Assembly (NCBI GenBank): GCA_002480345.1
Contig: DLBY01000004.1
Span: 1-11,105 of the forward strand
Length of the DNA stretch: 11,105 nt
Direction: 5' to 3'
DNA from: Phycisphaerales bacterium UBA7812
GTDB taxonomy: Bacteria > Planctomycetota > Phycisphaerae > Phycisphaerales > UBA1924
The notes under the pieces were generated by a model, which saw only the letters and a program-made list of their open reading frames with translations, was not told the DNA's origin and did no database searches. Below are positions 1 to 6,705 of the stretch, one piece after another. How positions within the stretch are numbered: position 1 is the stretch's first letter; every line of letters begins with the position of its first letter. The position numbers and the translations under genes are program-made.

Positions 1-13
1 TGTCTGGGGACGC

Positions 14-388
14 CTACTTGTTCGCCGGCGTCGCGGTCGAGGCCTTGATCGCCGTCTCGACGAGCTTGTCGAACGCCGCCGGGTCCTGGATCGCGATCTG
101 GCTCAGCATCTTGCGGTTCAGCAGCAGACCCGCGTTCTTCGCGCCGTTCATGAAAAGGCTGTACCGCGTCCCGCGCATCTTGCACGCCGCGGTGATACGC
201 GTGATCCACAGCTTCCGCATGTCGCGCTTGCGCGCACGGCGGTCGCGGTACGCGTACACGCCTGCACGGATCACCGCGTCCTTGGCGCGATACGGGCTCT
301 TGTGGTTCGACCCGAAATACCCCCGGGCCTGCTTGAGCAGCTTCTTGCGTGCCTGATTCCGTGCGGCACCCTTGCGAACGCGTGGCAT
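14..388 (-). CDS. rplT: 50S ribosomal protein L20 (bL20)
   Basis: Bacterial ribosomal protein L20, 124 residues, an early-binding 23S rRNA protein needed for large-subunit assembly. The N-terminus begins MPRVRKGAARNQARKK, followed by the basic RNA-binding helix with ARGYFGSNHKSPYRAKDAV and the globular part with DMRKLWITRI and NRKMLSQIAI, all typical of the family; the length is also normal. The frame stays open upstream to 454, but family alignment and a strong AGGAGGT at 396-402, seven bases before the ATG at 388, fix the start. It lies 111 bases downstream of rpmI in the same direction, the usual rpmI-rplT order. The stop is TAG at 14-16. Housekeeping gene with no anomaly; identification is secure. 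Confidence 0.97.
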   Translation of the reverse strand: MPRVRKGAARNQARKKLLKQARGYFGSNHKSPYRAKDAVIRAGVYAYRDRRARKRDMRKLWITRITAACKMRGTRYSLFMNGAKNAGLLLNRKMLSQIAIQDPAAFDKLVETAIKASTATPANK

Positions 389-395
389 ACTTCTA

Positions 396-402
396 ACCTC
401 CT
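396..402 (-). promoter_or_regulatory. Shine-Dalgarno sequence of rplT
   Basis: The minus strand reads AGGAGGT here, a near-perfect anti-16S match seven bases before the ATG at 388. It decides the start of rplT against an in-frame upstream start at 454. Confidence 0.85.
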
Positions 403-499
403 GGCCCGGCGGAGCGCCCCGTGACACGGCGCGTCTTCCAATCCCGACGGACACAACTCTGCATCATCTTCCGACCGCGGGACGAGCCCGCACAATCGA

Positions 500-793
500 T
501 CACTCGCCCGACGCGGCCTTCTCAGCCTTCATCGCCGCCCGCTCCTCAGGAGAGGGACTCACGCGACGCGCCGAGAGCGGCTGGGTCCGCCCGCGGAGGC
601 GGCGGAACAGCAGCTTCTCCGCACGCTTGATCTCGGAGTTCCCGATCACGCTGTCCTCACGCAGCTGACGCAGGCGCTTGGCGCTCTTGTGCGAGCGAAG
701 GTGCGAGTGGAACGCCGAGCGGTGCTTGACCTTCCCGGTCTTCGTCACCTTCACGCGCTTCAGAAAACCCTTGTGCGGCTTGTTCTTCGGCAT
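500..793 (-). CDS. rpmI: 50S ribosomal protein L35 (bL35), with C-terminal extension
   Basis: Ribosomal protein L35, 97 residues. The core MPKNKPHKGFLKRVKVTKTG, then KVKHRSAFHSHLRSHKSAKR, is diagnostic. The usual family length is about 65 residues, so about 30 extra residues follow the core (RRLRGRTQPLSARRVSP, then a charged Ala/Glu/Lys tail). The start at 793 is chosen because the family begins MPKxKxHKG and because AGAGGTG lies about five bases upstream on the minus strand; an open frame to 820 adds only unrelated residues. A small perfect hairpin (GCGGG, 5-base loop, CCCGC at 477-491) follows the stop and may separate or modulate rplT expression. No infC lies directly upstream, unlike the common infC-rpmI-rplT cluster. 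Confidence 0.95.
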   Translation of the reverse strand: MPKNKPHKGFLKRVKVTKTGKVKHRSAFHSHLRSHKSAKRLRQLREDSVIGNSEIKRAEKLLFRRLRGRTQPLSARRVSPSPEERAAMKAEKAASGE

Positions 794-986
794 CGGACAC
801 CTCTCAGGGCAGCAGGGCAACTCGCCCCACCGCCTTCGTGCTTCGTCGGTCGACCGCGCACCCGACCCTGCGGGGCCGGCTCACGCGGGACCGCAACAAT
901 AGGCGCCCCGCCCCGAGGCCTGCCACACCCGCTCCGACTCAGTTTCGCGACCGGGATCCCAGCCCCGTTCCCACGCCTCGGCGCCC

Positions 987-1029
987 GGGACCGGTCTGCG
1001 ATAACCGACGCGTGACACAGACCCGTCCC
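987..1029 (-). terminator. Probable terminator hairpin after the 1040-2278 gene
   Basis: Two 14-base arms (987-1000 and 1016-1029) pair at 12 of 14 positions around a 15-base loop, starting 11 bases after the stop codon of the minus-strand gene at 1040-2278. On the minus strand the arms read GGGACGGGTCTGTG and CGCAGACCGGTCCC. No T-run follows, so it would be a weak or Rho-assisted terminator. The rest of the 246-base gap 794-1039 must hold the rpmI promoter and leader, but I cannot identify -35 or -10 boxes in it. Confidence 0.5.
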
Positions 1030-1039
1030 ACAATCGGCA

Positions 1040-2278
1040 TCAGGGACCCAGGAAGGTGTCCTCAACGGACTCAGGCATCTCGACACCGTCGAAATATCCA
1101 AACTTCCTGCGAACATCTCGCACCGCTCGCTCGATCTCACGCGGGAGCCAGATGTTGTCCCCGTTCTCCAGGACCGGAGAGGGCCGCCACACCAGGCCCC
1201 CATCCACGCGGAGGAGATACTGCCCCTCCCGCCCGTGGTTCGGGCTCGGTGCCTCGGGGCTGATCCGCCGACCCGCGAGCCCCGCGAGCAGGATGGGCGA
1301 TCGATCCGCCAGAACCACCGCGTCGCCGCCCAGCACATCCAGGCGCCCCTGCCCGCGCGGCATGAGTCGATAGCTGTACGACACCTCTTCCAGACGATTC
1401 CAATCGCCCGCCTCCCGATCGATCGAGCCCCGCGGCGCGTCCTCGTTCCCGGGGCACGACAACTCCCACGGCTGCACCAACCCCGAGCGCACGAGCGTGA
1501 ACAGGTTCGCGGACTGGGAACGCCCGGGCTCGCCGACCCGTGTCCAATCCCCACCGAACCCCGCGGTCGCCATCGGCAGCGCATCATCGTTGGACAGCGC
1601 GTACAAACCGAGCCCGACACCCGCCGCCTGCAGGTTCGACTGGCAAACCCGACGCCGCCCGTCCTCGGTCACGGAATTGAGCACCGGCATCGTGAACGCG
1701 GAAACCAGCAAAATCGCCGCGGCCGCCGCGAGCACATCCGCGATCCGGAACGACCGCCTCCGCACCGGGCGCTCGAGCACCTCGGGCGTTGCCTCGGCAA
1801 CCGCCGCGAGCACCGACTCGGTGCGCACGGTCCGCCCCGCCGCGATCCATCGTTCGTTCTCAGGACCGAGCGTGGTGATCATCTCGTGCGCACGCCCGTG
1901 CGCCCGGGCGCCTCTGCGCACGCCCGACGGCGCACGATCCGCGTCATAGCCGCTCATCACGAACGCCTCGAGCGCTTCCGTGTCGTCCGGACCCAGTGTC
2001 GGCTCACCCTCCGACGCGAGGCCCGACCGCGGGCCGACCGATCCCGCGACTCGTTCGATGACCCGCTCCGTCATCGCGGCGCGCGACGCCTCGGATCCGC
2101 CGGGCTCGGTGTCCAGCAAACCGAGCAGCGACGCGACCTTCCTCGCTCGTTCACGGTGCTCCGGCGCGACCGCCTCGGGGTCGAACCCCGCGCCGACCAG
2201 GGCGTCCAGCGCCGTCTCGTCCGAGGCGTTGAGCACGACACCGTCGTGATCGCCATCTCTATTCACGCGGTCCTTCAC
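1040..2278 (-). CDS. Sigma-factor-associated membrane protein with pseudopilin-like C-terminal domain
   Basis: A 412-residue protein in three parts. Residues 1-170 are charged and cytoplasmic in type and contain two copies of a motif: ETALDALVGAGFD (about 21-33) and TEALEAFVMSGYD (about 100-112), each followed by an Arg/Ala-rich helix. Residues 180-200 form one membrane helix (ADVLAAAAAILLVSAFTMPV). Residues 205-412 resemble the extracytoplasmic part of planctomycete DUF1559-type pseudopilins: RRRVCQSNLQAAGVGLGLYA after the membrane, then SCPGNED, SYSYRL and NHGREGQYLLRVDGG. The start is GTG at 2278, supported by GAGGAGG at 2286-2292 and by the GTGA overlap with the stop of the ECF sigma gene. 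The coupling suggests an anti-sigma or sensor role, but no HxxxCxxC zinc motif is present. Domain assignment is by eye; the function is inferred. Confidence 0.75.
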   Translation of the reverse strand: MKDRVNRDGDHDGVVLNASDETALDALVGAGFDPEAVAPEHRERARKVASLLGLLDTEPGGSEASRAAMTERVIERVAGSVGPRSGLASEGEPTLGPDDTEALEAFVMSGYDADRAPSGVRRGARAHGRAHEMITTLGPENERWIAAGRTVRTESVLAAVAEATPEVLERPVRRRSFRIADVLAAAAAILLVSAFTMPVLNSVTEDGRRRVCQSNLQAAGVGLGLYALSNDDALPMATAGFGGDWTRVGEPGRSQSANLFTLVRSGLVQPWELSCPGNEDAPRGSIDREAGDWNRLEEVSYSYRLMPRGQGRLDVLGGDAVVLADRSPILLAGLAGRRISPEAPSPNHGREGQYLLRVDGGLVWRPSPVLENGDNIWLPREIERAVRDVRRKFGYFDGVEMPESVEDTFLGP

Positions 2279-2940
2279 GCGAGCCCCTCCTCGACCAAAG
2301 CGTTCCAGCCCTTGCCGAACGCCGCGACCGCGGCGTGCAGGCGAGACTTGACCGTCCCGAGCGGAATCCCCAGATCGTCCGCGATCTGGGCATAGCTCAG
2401 ACGCTGAAAGTACGCGAGAAGCAGCACCTCACGAAGCGTCGGGCTCATCGAGTCCAAGACCCTCTGCACCAGCGCGTCCCTTTCGTCCAAGTCCATCCGC
2501 TCACCCGGAGCGTCGACATCGATCTCGAGCAGGTCCACGAAGGAGGCCCCGCCCTCGCCTCGGGATGCACCCCCGACCGGGGCGGAGAGTTCCAGCATCC
2601 TGCGGCGTTTGTTCTTACGCAGAAGGTCCCGGGCTTTGTTCGCCGCGATCGTGAAGAACCAGGGACGAAATTTGCGCGTCCCGTCGAAACTCGCCCCCGC
2701 GAGGTGAGCCTGCAGAAACGCCTCTTGGAACACATCCTCCGCACCCTGACGATCACCGATCATCCGGTACAGGAACCGCATCAGATCATCGTGGTAGCGG
2801 TCGATCAGCGCACGGAATGCGCCCTCGTCCCCTCGATCGCGGAAGCGCAGAAACAGCGTCTCATCAGATTGCGAGCCGTACCCCGCGTCGCCAAGGTCGG
2901 CCGTCCGAGAATCGGGCTGTCTGCGCTCAGCGGCCGCCAT
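2275..2940 (-). CDS. ECF-type RNA polymerase sigma factor
   Basis: A 221-residue sigma-70-family factor of the extracytoplasmic-function type, which directs RNA polymerase to a small set of promoters. Region 2 spans about residues 41-112 (AFRALIDRYHDDLMRFLYRM, GAEDVFQEAFLQAH, FRPWFFTIAANKARD, then a basic KNKRRR). Region 4 spans about 156-208 with the helix-turn-helix LSYAQIADDLGIPLGTVKSR. Region 3 is replaced by an acidic, Gly-rich linker, as in ECF factors. The ATG at 2938-2940 has only a weak ribosome site. The gene ends in a GTGA overlap with the membrane protein at 1040-2278, its likely regulator. It is transcribed away from a second ECF gene at 3123. The ECF subgroup cannot be assigned by eye. 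Confidence 0.93.
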   Translation of the reverse strand: MAAAERRQPDSRTADLGDAGYGSQSDETLFLRFRDRGDEGAFRALIDRYHDDLMRFLYRMIGDRQGAEDVFQEAFLQAHLAGASFDGTRKFRPWFFTIAANKARDLLRKNKRRRMLELSAPVGGASRGEGGASFVDLLEIDVDAPGERMDLDERDALVQRVLDSMSPTLREVLLLAYFQRLSYAQIADDLGIPLGTVKSRLHAAVAAFGKGWNALVEEGLA

Positions 2941-3122
2941 CCGATGTACTGTACGAAATCCAGCCGAAAAAAGATCGCGCGGCGATCGTCCGGTTCAGCG
3001 CGGGCGCCGGATCAAACCGCCCAGCGGGATGCAATCCCGATCCCCTTCCCGCGTTGAGCCCTCCGACAGCGGGGCGTGACGGACGCCCCCGCCCCGACGC
3101 TCGGGGGCCTCGGGAGACCACG
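2941..3122. promoter_or_regulatory. Divergent promoter region with four inverted repeats
   Basis: This 182-base gap separates two head-to-head ECF sigma genes and should hold both promoters. Four perfect inverted repeats are visible: GATCGC/GCGATC at 2973-2987 (3-base spacer), CGGGAT/ATCCCG at 3025-3039 (3-base spacer), GGGGCGT/ACGCCCC at 3071-3089 (5-base spacer) and CCCCGA/TCGGGG at 3092-3106 (3-base spacer). The last ends just before the GGGAG ribosome site of the plus-strand gene. A short GTAC-T-GTAC lies at 2946-2954, next to the minus-strand start. The arms differ in sequence, so one protein need not bind all of them, and high GC makes short palindromes commoner. A GAAAAAAG stretch at 2965-2973 is the only AT-rich part. 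No ECF -35/-10 pair is assigned. Confidence 0.4.
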
Positions 3123-3812
3123 ATGCGGCCCACCGCGGCCCGACAACCATCTCAGGACGGGCCCACCCCCGCCTGCGAAGAGGCCCCCGATCTGCCGAGC
3201 CTCGTCACCGCCGCGATACGCGGCGACGAAGCCGCATGGGAGACGATCGTGCGTGTGTACGGCCGACGCATCTACGCGATGGCAAAGAGCCGTCTCCGCG
3301 ACGCCGACGCCGCGGAGGAGATCACGCAATCCGTCTTCGCCACCCTCGCCGCGAAGCTCCGGGAAGGCAGCGGCCTGCGGTACCAGGAAGAAGGCAAATT
3401 CGAACCCTGGCTCTTCCGCGTCACGATGAACCGCGTCCGCGATGAGGGTCGACGCAGGCAGCGCCGTTCGACCACCGTGTTCCGCCTCCACGAAGCCGAC
3501 CAGCCCACCCAGAGCACACCCGACGGCGCAGATGAACGGGACGAGCTCGAAGCGATGCGGGACGCGATCCGGTCGCTCGACGACCGCGACCGAGAGATCA
3601 TCGAGCTGCGCCACCACGGAGCCCTGTCGTTCGCGCAGATCGCCGACACCCTCGGCGAGCCGATGGGCACCGTGCTCGCCCGCCACCACCGGGCGCTCAA
3701 GAAACTCCGCTCCCGGATCGAATCCGCGACGGGCGAACCGACCGACCACAACGAGGGACACGACGCACCGCGCCCGCAACGCCGCGCCGCGGGGGGAACC
3801 GACCATGCCTGA
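3123..3812 (+). CDS. ECF-type RNA polymerase sigma factor
   Basis: A second ECF sigma factor, 229 residues and clearly different from the one at 2275-2940. Region 2 covers about residues 28-112 (AAWETIVRVYGRRIYAMAKS, DAAEEITQSVFATLA, FEPWLFRVTMNRVRDEGRRR). Region 4 covers about 142-197 (AIRSLDDRDREIIELRHHGA, then the helix-turn-helix SFAQIADTLGEPMGTVLARH). A Pro/Arg/His-rich tail of about 25 residues follows. The start at 3123 is chosen because GGGAG (3112-3116) lies upstream and the domain follows soon after; the frame is open to 2817, but that stretch would run through the intergenic region and into the neighbouring gene. The last eight bases overlap the next gene, so the two are probably translationally coupled. 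It likely responds to an envelope cue passed on by the downstream membrane protein. Confidence 0.93.
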   Translation: MRPTAARQPSQDGPTPACEEAPDLPSLVTAAIRGDEAAWETIVRVYGRRIYAMAKSRLRDADAAEEITQSVFATLAAKLREGSGLRYQEEGKFEPWLFRVTMNRVRDEGRRRQRRSTTVFRLHEADQPTQSTPDGADERDELEAMRDAIRSLDDRDREIIELRHHGALSFAQIADTLGEPMGTVLARHHRALKKLRSRIESATGEPTDHNEGHDAPRPQRRAAGGTDHA

Positions 3813-4254
3813 GAACTTCACATCCAAGACCGCCCAGCACGATCCCGAACTCGAGGGAACGCTCGCCGCACTCGAGAACCTCGCACGCGCCGAGCGAGCG
3901 GAGCCCGACGACGCGTTCGCTTCCCGCATCGCCGCCTCGACCCGTCCTGGCGTCATCGCACGCGTCGGAGACTCGCGGTCTCCCGTTGCCCGCTGGTGGT
4001 GGGCCGCACCGCTCGCCGCCGCCGCGGCCCTCGCGATCGCGGTCCTTCCGGGACGATTCTCGTCCACGCCGTCCGAGCCCACGATGACGCTCGCGTCGGT
4101 GGAGTCCGATCTTGAGGCCTTCCTCTTTATCGACGAGCTCGCCGAATCGAACGGTGTGCTCTCCGAGCGTTCGCTCCGCTCTGACAGCGACGAATCGGCT
4201 CCGGCCGACGAGCTGATCTTCGACCTGCTCACCGACGAAGGGAGCACCCTGTGA
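3805..4254 (+). CDS. Single-pass membrane protein, candidate anti-sigma factor
   Basis: A 149-residue protein with no family I recognise. Residues 1-60 are soluble and mostly helical (LEGTLAALENLARAERAEPD, then AFASRIAAS). Residues 64-83 are one membrane segment (WWWAAPLAAAAALAIAVLPG). Residues 84-149 are acidic and Ser/Glu-rich and would lie outside the cytoplasm. Position and topology match an anti-sigma factor: it overlaps the ECF sigma gene by eight bases and has a GGGGGGAA ribosome site (3791-3798) inside that gene. The zinc anti-sigma motif HxxxCxxC is absent; the protein has no cysteine. The stop overlaps the next start as GTGA (4251-4254). The role is inferred from context only. Confidence 0.75.
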   Translation: MPENFTSKTAQHDPELEGTLAALENLARAERAEPDDAFASRIAASTRPGVIARVGDSRSPVARWWWAAPLAAAAALAIAVLPGRFSSTPSEPTMTLASVESDLEAFLFIDELAESNGVLSERSLRSDSDESAPADELIFDLLTDEGSTL

Positions 4255-5192
4255 ACACGCGCCCCGCGATGACCTCGAGTCGACTCGCCGTGCTCGCGGC
4301 CTCGCTCATCTGGATCGGCGCCGACTCCTCGCTCGCGGCGTCCGCCGAGCCCGAGCCCGCGTCGCCGGCTCCGTCCGTGCGCCCCGAGCGAGGCCCGATC
4401 GACCGCGACGCGATGATCGAACGCATCGAAGAGCGGATCCGGCAGATCGACGACTTCCGAGCCCGCCTCGCCCAGTTGCAGAAGGGTCTCGAAGACGGCG
4501 CGCCCGTCTCGGATCTCATCGATCCGGAAGACCGCTGGCTGTTCTCACGAGGCTGGCGCGACCGCGGCGCAGGGCCGGGCCCGGGCCGCCCCGGCGCAGC
4601 CCCCCCGGAGTCGGGCCCCGATCGCGACCCCGCGTTCAGCGACCGAGGGCCGATGAGCGACGAGGACCTCAGGCGCATCCGCGCCATCATCGACGAGCAC
4701 ATCCCCCAGGTTGCCCAGAGGCTCAGCATCGCGGAAGCGGACGACCCAGAGGCCGCGTCGCGGTTCCTCGCGCGCATCGCGCCGCGTTTCCGCGATCTGC
4801 TCACGCTCGAGGACGAAGCGCCCGAACTCGTCCCCGTCCGGGTCGCGGAGCTGCGCACCGGCATGGAAATCGTCAACGCCGCCCGCGAACTCCGCAGGAT
4901 CGACCCATCCGAAACGGGCGCCTTCGACGCGAAGAAAGACGAGATCCGCGCCCTGCTCACCCTGCAGCTCGACCTCCGTCACCAACTCGAAGAACACCGC
5001 CTCCAGAAGATGGCCGCCGACCTCAAGGAAGCTCGCGAACGCCTCGCCGAACAGGATGAACAGCGCGACGCGATCATCGACGAGCACCTGCAGCGCGTCC
5101 TGCGTCGAACCTTGGAGAGCGAACGCAGGCGAGGCCGCGACGATTCCGAACGGGGACGCCGGCGCAGCCGCGACGACCGCCCCCGGGACTAG
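4251..5192 (+). CDS. Secreted coiled-coil protein of a sigma-factor operon
   Basis: A 313-residue protein without a family I can name. The N-terminus is a signal peptide (SSRLAVLAASLIWIGADSSL, with a likely cut after ASA at residue 32), followed by a Pro/Glu/Ala linker. Residues 52-80 are a charged helix; 100-135 are Gly/Pro/Asp-rich and disordered; 136-225 are helical with many Asp, Glu and Arg; 229-295 are a long predicted coiled coil (QLEEHRLQKMAADLKEARER). The tail is Arg/Asp-rich. The GTG start at 4251 has AAGGGAG six bases upstream and overlaps the previous stop. It is the third gene after an ECF sigma and a membrane protein. By analogy with exported helical stress proteins such as Spy/CpxP, it could sense or buffer envelope damage; this is analogy, not homology that I can show. 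Confidence 0.72.
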   Translation: MNTRPAMTSSRLAVLAASLIWIGADSSLAASAEPEPASPAPSVRPERGPIDRDAMIERIEERIRQIDDFRARLAQLQKGLEDGAPVSDLIDPEDRWLFSRGWRDRGAGPGPGRPGAAPPESGPDRDPAFSDRGPMSDEDLRRIRAIIDEHIPQVAQRLSIAEADDPEAASRFLARIAPRFRDLLTLEDEAPELVPVRVAELRTGMEIVNAARELRRIDPSETGAFDAKKDEIRALLTLQLDLRHQLEEHRLQKMAADLKEARERLAEQDEQRDAIIDEHLQRVLRRTLESERRRGRDDSERGRRRSRDDRPRD

Positions 5193-5259
5193 AACCGCCT
5201 CGCCGACCGCTCCCGATGGATGCGGCTGCTGCGAAACTCGCCCGGCCAATCCCGACCGG

Positions 5260-5670
5260 TCAGGTCGCGATCGACCCCGCGGGGATCTCCGCCATCGGGG
5301 TGAGCAGCACGACATTCCGCTCGCCCTCCCCGTCCTTCGGCGCATCGCTCGCCGCGAGCAGCATCCCGCGCGACTCTTCCCCGCGGATCTTCCGCGGCGC
5401 CAGGTTCGCGACGATGATGATCCGCTTGCCCACGAGATCCTCGGGCTCGTAATACCCCTTGATCCCGGCGCAGATCTGACGCGGCGTCCCCGAGCCGTCA
5501 TCGAGTTGCAGCTTCAGCAGGCGGTCCGCGTTCGGATGATGCTCCGCCCGGGTCACCACCGCGACACGGAGATCCACCTTCGCGAATTCATCGAAGCTGA
5601 TCTCCGGCTTGAAGAAGCTCTCCGCGGCCTCGCCCGCGTTCTCCTGCGTCCCGGTACCCGTCTCGCTCAT
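5260..5670 (-). CDS. Stand-alone tRNA-binding domain protein, MetRS C-terminal type
   Basis: A 136-residue protein that is essentially one OB-fold tRNA-binding domain, like the C-terminal dimerisation and tRNA-binding part of bacterial methionyl-tRNA synthetase and the free proteins Trbp111/CsaA. Diagnostic stretches are EISFDEFAKVDLRVAVVTRA, NADRLLKLQLD, QICAGIKGYYEPEDLVGKRI, IVANLAPRKIRGEESRGMLL and a final LTPMAEIPAGSIAT. No catalytic synthetase domain (HIGH or KMSKS) is present. The start at 5670 has GGGAG nine bases upstream; an in-frame ATG at 5712 has no ribosome site and is the alternative. It probably ends the operon of the two upstream minus-strand genes. It may act in trans with a MetRS lacking this domain, be a general tRNA-binding factor, or be a CsaA-like chaperone; the first is my preference. 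Confidence 0.88.
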   Translation of the reverse strand: MSETGTGTQENAGEAAESFFKPEISFDEFAKVDLRVAVVTRAEHHPNADRLLKLQLDDGSGTPRQICAGIKGYYEPEDLVGKRIIIVANLAPRKIRGEESRGMLLAASDAPKDGEGERNVVLLTPMAEIPAGSIAT

Positions 5671-5721
5671 CGGATCACACTCCCGCTGTTCAACCGATTC
5701 CTCTGGATTCATCCCGATCGC

Positions 5722-6705
5722 TCAGGGCGAGTCTAGGTCGGGTGCCGAGTCCGCTCCGCCGGACGCATCCGGCGCGGGCGCCCGCTCCGCGCGCGTCCAT
5801 CGCGTCCCGTCGAAGACCCGCAACGCTGGGTCATAGCCGACCGCGTCCGCGACCGCGCCCGGATCCGGATCCCGGAGCGGCTCACCCAGGTCCGCCGCGA
5901 GCTGCGCCCCCCATGACCGCTGAACCCCACTCAGAACCCGCGATTCGAAACGCAGCGTCGCGAGCAGCCCCCGCTCCCCCAGCTCCCAGCCCGGGTTCCC
6001 CCGGCAGGTAAAACACCGGACGCGAGGCCCGTTCAGCCCGCCCTCGGGCGTGCGCACGACCCGCTCGTTCTTGCACTCGGGGCACGGCCACCGCTCCGCC
6101 TGCGCTTCGAGCCGGGTCAGAACATCGCCGGGCCCGGTCCCCGTCAGCAACCCGCTGTACCAATCGAAGACCTCGCGCACCCGCTCGTCGCGCAGCACCT
6201 CGCGCGCACGCAAGCCGTTCCCGGACCGCAAGTAGCCCAGCGCCACCGCGGCCCGGTACGCCGCCTCGTCGCTCACCACCCGGTCCACCGTCCGGCTCCA
6301 GTCCGGCTCCGCATACCGCGGGTCGATCAGCCGGACGATCGACCAGAGCCACCGCCGATCCCGCTCGAATCGGGCAGTGTCCGCGAGCGCGACACACGCG
6401 CTCGCTTGCACGCCCGGCGCATCACCCGAAGTCCGCGCCGTTTCGTAGGCGAGCGTGAACAGCCGGCGTGCGATGTCCCGATCGCCCTCGGTCCGCGAGA
6501 GCGCGAGCAGTTCCTCTCCCAACTCGAGAAACGCGGAGGGGGCGTCGGGGGGCAACGCCTCCAGGCGATCCACGAACGAGCGCACGACACCGTCCAGCGC
6601 CGCCGCACCGTCATCGGTCTGCGGAACCGCGTTCGCCCTCGAACCGCACGGAGAGAGCAACCCCGCGACAATCAGGACGACGACCACGAGCGCGCGCACC
6701 GACAT
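5722..6705 (-). CDS. Secreted protein with a zinc ribbon, function unknown
   Basis: A 327-residue protein. Residues 4-18 are a hydrophobic signal segment (RALVVVVLIVAGLLSP) and SRANA at 22-26 is a fair signal peptidase I site. Cys20 lies near it, but LSPC is a poor lipobox because of the proline. Residues 35-200 are helical (EELLALSRTEGDRDIARRLF, SACVALADTARFERDRRWLW), loosely like helical-repeat proteins. Residues 206-236 hold a four-cysteine zinc-ribbon pattern, CPEC (208-211) and CFTC (231-234), which is unusual in an exported protein. The tail is Pro/Asp-rich. The start codon shares one base with the stop of the large membrane protein upstream (TGATG at 6703-6707), so the two are coupled. 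No known family is recognised. Confidence 0.75.
   Translation of the reverse strand: MSVRALVVVVLIVAGLLSPCGSRANAVPQTDDGAAALDGVVRSFVDRLEALPPDAPSAFLELGEELLALSRTEGDRDIARRLFTLAYETARTSGDAPGVQASACVALADTARFERDRRWLWSIVRLIDPRYAEPDWSRTVDRVVSDEAAYRAAVALGYLRSGNGLRAREVLRDERVREVFDWYSGLLTGTGPGDVLTRLEAQAERWPCPECKNERVVRTPEGGLNGPRVRCFTCRGNPGWELGERGLLATLRFESRVLSGVQRSWGAQLAADLGEPLRDPDPGAVADAVGYDPALRVFDGTRWTRAERAPAPDASGGADSAPDLDSP

Noticed and set aside
1235..2395. A 386-codon plus-strand open frame.
   Set aside because: It is antisense to the sigma partner and runs into the sigma gene; it is Arg/Pro/His-rich with no domain. Long antisense frames are common at this GC content.
2946..2954. GTAC-T-GTAC near the start of the minus-strand sigma gene as an operator.
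   Set aside because: Four-base arms are too short to stand alone; mentioned only as part of the intergenic region.
3012..4247. A 411-codon minus-strand open frame opposite the second sigma module.
   Set aside because: It is antisense to two well-supported coupled genes and has Ser/Arg-rich shadow composition; the sigma motifs are on the plus strand.
5193..5259. Bidirectional terminator between the convergent genes.
   Set aside because: No convincing stem or T-run was found in these 67 bases.
5722..6705. Lipoprotein signal with Cys20 as the lipid-modified residue.
   Set aside because: The residue before the cysteine is proline, which does not fit a lipobox; SRANA at 22-26 is a better cleavage site.
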